Below, piece by piece: positions 59,568-64,000 of a DNA stretch of 64,000 nucleotides. A program made the translations under genes and the position numbers. Under the pieces are notes generated by a model, which saw nothing but the letters and a program-made list of their open reading frames with translations, was not told the DNA's origin and ran no database searches. Source of the DNA: Oscillospiraceae bacterium. GTDB taxonomy: Bacteria > Bacillota > Clostridia > Oscillospirales > Ruminococcaceae. Each line of letters begins with the position of its first letter. Position 1 is the first letter of the stretch. The stretch spans positions 57,050 to 121,049 of the forward strand of contig JAFRJM010000022.1 of assembly GCA_017432285.1 (NCBI GenBank), in the 5' to 3' direction.

Positions 59568-61489
59568 GCTCTTTTTGCAACGGATATTCTGTTTGATATT
59601 CTTTCCCCAAGAATTACTTTAGCGATTGCCTTGCATTTGCCCAAAAACGTGTGTGGATACAGCTCATCTTTATTTACAAATTTATCTGTGTTAATTAATC
59701 CCGGCTGTTGTTCAAATTGAGACAAACGAGTCAAATCGAAATACAGATTACCTAGCGTCTGTTGCCGATCCATTTCTCCATGTCTTGCAAACATAATTTG
59801 ATTAATATCACGCTGGTTTTTATAAAGCGTCGTAAGAATTAAAGACGAGTATGTATCTTTTATTGCACAAGCAGAATAGTATCCTTGTGATTGAGCCACA
59901 AAAGGATATATACGTTCAATCGCGTGCATAATAGTGCCATCTCTCTCTTTAATAGGCTCTTTAGGGAAATCTTTTACAGTAAATGCATTGTTAAACAGTG
60001 GTTCTAATGCTTTGCTCCTATGCCAAAACATTCCTCCAAATGGGGCTACTGGGGGAATACTACTTGATATAGGAACATCAATATCCAATTTCCCCAACAA
60101 TTTAATAGTGTTGTTGTAATTTGCTTTCCATTCCGTACCTACAGTAGAATAGTAAGCTCCATAATAAGGAACAGGCGGGACCAGCAAGCCTAACCTTGGA
60201 TTCTCTTCAAAGGTCCTAATGATGTTATTAATGTATCCTCGTGACCCAATGGTGTTTTCATAACAGTGAAAGAAAAAGTCCTCGCCTGCTACATAAGGTT
60301 TATCATATAAACTTTGCTTGCCATGTAGAATACATATTAAGTCATAGTTTGAATGGTACTTTTTTAGACATACTAAAAAGCCTGTGTATTCTCTTCCTCT
60401 ATTCTCTACTACAAACCCTTTTACTGCATTAGGAAGAATCGAGAGTTTCTGATCTATAACTTCCTTTTTTTCTTTAGTATTTGTTGTGTAATAAATGTCT
60501 ATTCCTTCAGGAACATTTTGAAGATAATTAATTATCTTGTCTAGTAAATCAATATAATAAATATGTATAAAAACTGCAGCTGATAGAGTATGTGATGTTG
60601 ATCCCGTTTCTTCTCTAGACGAAAGAACATAATTAAAATGCAATCTTTCTTTTATGTCATGCATATTAGTTGTTCTTAATAAATCATCCCAGATTAAATC
60701 AACATCAAAATCTGTGTCATTTATCATATACTCATAGAATTCTCGAGCTTGATAGCCGACACCACAACTGATGTATTCCTCAATAATATTATAGAATAGT
60801 TTTCGCTTTACTACTGGGCATTTTCTGTTTTTAACTAGCTCTGTTGGGTAAACCATTAATGGATACTCTGCATATCCAATTAAATCATCCGTGTTTACAT
60901 ATACATCGCTTGTAAACCCCAAATCTGTAAATTTTTTTGTAAATATTGCCTCATAATAACTTATAGAATCCGCATAATCTATAATATTGGGCATAGTGTC
61001 CCAAAAGTTTTTATATTCCTCAGAGCGAAGCATTTTTTTACGTACAGCAATAAAACTTGACTGTATATGTGGAGGAATATATCCATAAACACATTTTCCA
61101 TACGGATCATAGTCCAAACCATGATGTTTAGTAATCCCCCAAAAATCGATTTCCTTTCGCTCCATCTCCTCAAACATTTCCTCAAAAGGATGAAACGGCC
61201 CATAATTTGTAAAATTAAATAGCACAAGCTCATCGTAATTCCTTATCTTTTTCCACCCAATATGTTGAATACCTTCTTGGTATGCACCAACATCAAGACC
61301 TTTATTCTCTCTTATTATTATTTCTTTACTATATTTTGAGAACAATACTCTTCCTTCCTCTGAAAGCTTGCCATTCACAACAATGACTAATCTTTCAAAA
61401 CAAGAAGATATACCATCCAAATAATGGTCATGGCATTTACTTACAATCCCATCTTTATCAAAGAAAAAATAAATTCCTATTCTTTTCAT
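59564..61489 (-). CDS. RgpF-like rhamnan synthesis protein
   Basis: A 641-residue protein of the rhamnan synthesis protein F family. Two similar halves are visible: an N-terminal block with IIIRENKGLDVGAYQEGIQHIGW and VLFNFTNYGPFHPFEEMFEEME, and a C-terminal block with VKGFVVENRGREYTGFLVCLKKYHSNYDLICILHGKQSLYD, PPVPYYGAYY and PVAPFGGMFWHR. RgpF acts as a rhamnosyltransferase of Gram-positive rhamnan wall polymers. It overlaps the epimerase gene by 4 bases (ATGA) and is AT-rich. Confidence 0.85.
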   Translation of the reverse strand: MKRIGIYFFFDKDGIVSKCHDHYLDGISSCFERLVIVVNGKLSEEGRVLFSKYSKEIIIRENKGLDVGAYQEGIQHIGWKKIRNYDELVLFNFTNYGPFHPFEEMFEEMERKEIDFWGITKHHGLDYDPYGKCVYGYIPPHIQSSFIAVRKKMLRSEEYKNFWDTMPNIIDYADSISYYEAIFTKKFTDLGFTSDVYVNTDDLIGYAEYPLMVYPTELVKNRKCPVVKRKLFYNIIEEYISCGVGYQAREFYEYMINDTDFDVDLIWDDLLRTTNMHDIKERLHFNYVLSSREETGSTSHTLSAAVFIHIYYIDLLDKIINYLQNVPEGIDIYYTTNTKEKKEVIDQKLSILPNAVKGFVVENRGREYTGFLVCLKKYHSNYDLICILHGKQSLYDKPYVAGEDFFFHCYENTIGSRGYINNIIRTFEENPRLGLLVPPVPYYGAYYSTVGTEWKANYNNTIKLLGKLDIDVPISSSIPPVAPFGGMFWHRSKALEPLFNNAFTVKDFPKEPIKERDGTIMHAIERIYPFVAQSQGYYSACAIKDTYSSLILTTLYKNQRDINQIMFARHGEMDRQQTLGNLYFDLTRLSQFEQQPGLINTDKFVNKDELYPHTFLGKCKAIAKVILGERISNRISVAKRA

Positions 61490-62331
61490 TGTTTTGAGTT
61501 CCTATAGTTTTCAATAATCTTATCTATTTTTGTTGTATCACCATATATTATGGGTGAATCATATTCCCTGTCCGGGAACTTATAGTAATCCAATTTTATT
61601 TTAAGCTTGTTTTGCTCTATAAAGCTTTCAACTTTATCAGCAAGAGAAATTGGTGTTCCCGTGCATACATTTATTATTCCTGTAACACTGTCTTGTGTAG
61701 ATGCAAGGGCAATCAACTTTGCCAAATCATCCACATGAATAAAATCATATTTGTTTTTTCCGGATGTGAATGGAAATAATGTTTTGCCTTCTTTATCAGC
61801 CCGAACTATTTTGGAAAAAATAGAACTTCCTTTTTCGTCATCTCCATATATATAGAACGCACGTAACCAGAACAAATTATATTCCTGTTTTTGAGTCTGT
61901 AGCATTAAAGATTGCCTTAATGCATTTTTTGCAACCCCATATAACGATAATGGGTTACATGGTGTGTCCTCGTCAATTGCGCCTTCCCAATAGCCAACCT
62001 CATGCATACTTCCCATAACAGCAATGTTTTTGCAACCAGCCTCTATAAAATCAGAAAGAAAGCAATAATGTTTAGACAAATTACCCATGTGCGCAGGTGA
62101 ATTATGAACAAAACCATCAAGCCAAGCCATATGTATTAGCACATCTGGGTTCCCTGTTTCTTGGAAAGCACACTTTCCTTTTGAAAATATGTCTCCTTCA
62201 TATGATGTAGCCCTGTTATCTAAGTCGTGAATAACAAAATCCGAAGCTATTACTTCATGTCCTTCATCCAGCAAAGCTTTAACTACATGTTTTCCAATAT
62301 AACCACATGCCCCTGTTACTAAAACCTTCAT
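61486..62331 (-). CDS. NAD-dependent epimerase/dehydratase (extended SDR)
   Basis: A 281-residue nucleotide-sugar SDR. It has the GACGYIGKHVVKALLDEGHEV dinucleotide loop, YEGDIF and a catalytic Tyr-Lys in LYGVAKNALRQSL (Y at about 133, K at about 137). The Ser is probably in VMGSMHEVG. C-terminal CTGTPISLADKVESF. Short for the family, so a truncated-tail epimerase or reductase making a modified hexose donor. Good AGGAG RBS. It begins the AT-rich sub-block; a 111-base spacer separates it from rfbB. Confidence 0.82.
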   Translation of the reverse strand: MKVLVTGACGYIGKHVVKALLDEGHEVIASDFVIHDLDNRATSYEGDIFSKGKCAFQETGNPDVLIHMAWLDGFVHNSPAHMGNLSKHYCFLSDFIEAGCKNIAVMGSMHEVGYWEGAIDEDTPCNPLSLYGVAKNALRQSLMLQTQKQEYNLFWLRAFYIYGDDEKGSSIFSKIVRADKEGKTLFPFTSGKNKYDFIHVDDLAKLIALASTQDSVTGIINVCTGTPISLADKVESFIEQNKLKIKLDYYKFPDREYDSPIIYGDTTKIDKIIENYRNSKQ

Positions 62332-62442
62332 TATCTATGCTCCTATTTTATTTATAAGAAGTATGCATTCCTTCTTCATGCATATATGATAATCTCTAAA
62401 CCATTTAATACTATTTCGTTATTTGCTTAAGATAACTTCAAA

Positions 62443-63501
62443 TTATCGATTACTATACATTATATCATAATATTTCTGGTATTCACCGCTTACCACATTA
62501 CCTATCCACTCTCCGTTATTCAGATACCATTCTATCGTCTTTACTATACCCTTTTCGAACGGAGTCTCAGGATACCAACCAAGCGCATCTTTGATCTTCT
62601 GAGGATCGATACCATATCTGCGGTCATGGCCTTTGCGGTCTGTAACATGCTTGATCAGGCCGTCATCGACACTCTCATCCTTGTGGTCATGAATGTAAGA
62701 AATAACCGAATTGACTATGAAAAGATTCGTTCTTTCATTATGTCCGCCGATATTGTAGACCTGTCCGACCGCTCCGTCACGGACAACCATATCTATGGCT
62801 TTGCAATGGTCTTCCACATACAGCCAGTCTCTGATCTGAAGTCCGTCTCCGTAGACCGGCAGAGCCTTATGATTCAGACAGTTGTTGATCATCAAAGGTA
62901 TGAGTTTTTCCGGGAACTGATAAGGGCCATAGTTGTTAGAACATCTCGTGATGTTTACAGGCATTTTGAATGTATCATAGTAGCTTTTCACTATCAGGTC
63001 GGCAGATGCTTTGGAGGCACTGTACGGACTGTGCGGATCCAGCGGTGTATCCTCTCTGAAGTACCCCTCCGGTCCTAAGGACCCATACACTTCGTCAGTG
63101 GAAACCTGCAGGTATTTCACTCCTTCTTTGAACCCGCCGTTCCCGTCGCTCCACTTCTCCTTTGCAATGTTCAGCAATGTGGCTGTGCCAAGCACATTGG
63201 TGCGGATAAAGACCATCGGATCTTCAATGGACCGGTCCACATGGCTTTCAGCGGCAAAGTTTATCACTGTATCGATATCGTATTCATCAAACAGCTTGGC
63301 TATTTCCTCTGCATCGCAGATGTCCAGCTGACGGAACACATATCTGGGATCGTTTTCTATCTCCTTTAGATTCTCAAGATTCCCGGCATATGTGAGTTTA
63401 TCTACATTCACGATAAAGATGTCCGGATATTTCTCCAGTTCATACAGAATGAAATTTGATCCTATGAATCCGGCTCCACCGGTCACTATGACATTTTTCA
63501 T
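62443..63501 (-). CDS. rfbB: dTDP-glucose 4,6-dehydratase
   Basis: A 352-residue extended SDR for step two of dTDP-L-rhamnose synthesis. GGAGFIGSNFILYELEKYP is the NAD loop; VSTDEVYGSLG (catalytic Thr-Asp-Glu, about 137-147), YSASKASADLIVKSY (YxxxK at about 162-166), TRCSNNYGPYQFPEKLIPLMI and KHVTDRKGHDRRYGID are all typical. It overlaps rfbD by 4 bases (ATGA) and is co-translated with it. Base composition is mid-GC, unlike the following block. Confidence 0.97.
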   Translation of the reverse strand: MKNVIVTGGAGFIGSNFILYELEKYPDIFIVNVDKLTYAGNLENLKEIENDPRYVFRQLDICDAEEIAKLFDEYDIDTVINFAAESHVDRSIEDPMVFIRTNVLGTATLLNIAKEKWSDGNGGFKEGVKYLQVSTDEVYGSLGPEGYFREDTPLDPHSPYSASKASADLIVKSYYDTFKMPVNITRCSNNYGPYQFPEKLIPLMINNCLNHKALPVYGDGLQIRDWLYVEDHCKAIDMVVRDGAVGQVYNIGGHNERTNLFIVNSVISYIHDHKDESVDDGLIKHVTDRKGHDRRYGIDPQKIKDALGWYPETPFEKGIVKTIEWYLNNGEWIGNVVSGEYQKYYDIMYSNR

Positions 63502-64000
63502 ATGATTCCCTCTATTTTCAATGTATTTATATACTCTTCAACTGCTTCCTGCCATGGACGGAACTCATCTCCGACAGTAGCACGTAAAGCAAGATTATCC
63601 AGCGCTGAGTACGCAGGCCTTTTTGTAGGTGTCGGATACTCATCAGAACTGCATGGGAGAACCTCTGCATCAATTCCGGCCATCTCTACAAATGTCTTTG
63701 CAAATTCATACCATGAACAAATACCATTATTTGTTGCATGATACAAACCATAAGGCGCTCCGTCTGCTATCTTGAGCAGATGATATGCCAGGTCGACCGA
63801 AGATGTCGGATTTCCGAACTGGTCATTGACAACAGTTACTTTTCCTCTTTCTTTTGCGACGCGCAAGATGGTCCTTACGAAGTTTTTACCGCTTCCATAC
63901 AGCCATGCGGTACGCACGATGAAATATCTGCTGCAGCTGTCTCTGACAAACTGCTCCCCTGCGTATTTTGTTTTTCCATAAACAGATATCGGATGCGGGA
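63498..64000 (-). CDS. rfbD: dTDP-4-dehydrorhamnose reductase (N-terminal part outside window)
   Basis: The frame stays open to the window edge; the visible 166 residues start PHPISVYGKTKYAGEQF, which includes the catalytic YxxxK of RfbD. Next come RTAWLYGSGKNFVRTILRVA, VVNDQFGNPTSSVDLAYHLL and the C-terminal RPAYSALDNLAL. The GTG at 63917 is internal. It performs the last step of dTDP-L-rhamnose synthesis, matching rfbB immediately downstream and the RgpF-like enzyme. Confidence 0.93.
   Translation of the reverse strand, partial: PHPISVYGKTKYAGEQFVRDSCSRYFIVRTAWLYGSGKNFVRTILRVAKERGKVTVVNDQFGNPTSSVDLAYHLLKIADGAPYGLYHATNNGICSWYEFAKTFVEMAGIDAEVLPCSSDEYPTPTKRPAYSALDNLALRATVGDEFRPWQEAVEEYINTLKIEGII

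Noticed and set aside
1-64000. CRISPR array, insertion sequence, prophage or attachment site
   Set aside because: No regular short repeats with spacers, no transposase or integrase, and no direct repeat beside the only tRNA were seen by eye.

Overview
The window looks like the chromosome of an anaerobic, mid-GC Firmicute, most likely a clostridial gut-type bacterium. The support is a Gram-positive style LexA, a G5/3D cell-wall protein, a Clostridia-type DUF6472 protein, a cobalamin-riboswitch ECF transporter component, a rhamnan-type polysaccharide cluster, strong Gly-Gly-Ala-Gly-Gly ribosome binding sites and hairpin/T-run terminators. No phage, insertion sequence, integrase or CRISPR array was seen. 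One tRNA (Pro, TGG) is present and no rRNA.

Layout. 1-2160: the end of a macro-domain/HTH protein, a VWA protein, lexA and a candidate small RNA. 2172-13924: a MATE exporter, then a minus-strand envelope block made of a DUF2142 protein, a GT-C-like enzyme and an SGNH plus MBOAT O-acetylation pair, with a G5/3D wall protein and tadA upstream. 14113-17950: two small proteins with a CofE-like ligase, an MscS channel, and a cobalamin riboswitch controlling a DUF4430 protein and an ECF S component. 18013-22287: a second MBOAT/AlgX-like acetylation pair, an NYN-domain protein, TlpA and CcdA. 22394-39328: mostly housekeeping and metabolism (Gfo/Idh oxidoreductase, tatD, a nucleoside phosphorylase, metG, gpmA, an MFS transporter, a YbaK-type deacylase, psuG, a metal ABC ATPase, an M29 aminopeptidase, GDPD, a ROK regulator). 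Among these is an odd double-CW_7 protein without a secretion signal.

39646-42541 is a compact plus-strand operon: a PNPOx-like flavoprotein, an NAD(P)-binding protein, a DUF1295 reductase-fold membrane protein and an unknown membrane protein. It faces a ROK regulator across an AT-rich spacer with two palindromes. 42675-52827 is a surface-glycan region with three family-3 acyltransferases, two large multi-pass membrane proteins, a UbiA-type (decaprenyl-phosphate phosphoribosyltransferase-like) enzyme, a sugar nucleotidyltransferase and a PreA-like iron-sulfur flavoprotein that lacks the usual catalytic cysteine. 52930-56981 is pncB, pnp and rpsO. 57509-64000 is a rhamnose-polysaccharide cluster (rfbD, rfbB, an epimerase, an RgpF-like enzyme, GT2, an acyltransferase); its middle part is markedly AT-rich, which suggests transfer.

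The dominant theme is cell-surface polysaccharide synthesis and decoration: six membrane acyltransferases (two MBOAT, four family 3), two partner SGNH-type proteins, several glycosyltransferases and dTDP-rhamnose synthesis. The most unusual assemblies are the PreA-like protein locked in a translationally coupled operon with a nucleotidyltransferase and an acyltransferase, the riboswitch-controlled DUF4430/S-component pair, and the four-gene redox operon next to the ROK regulator.
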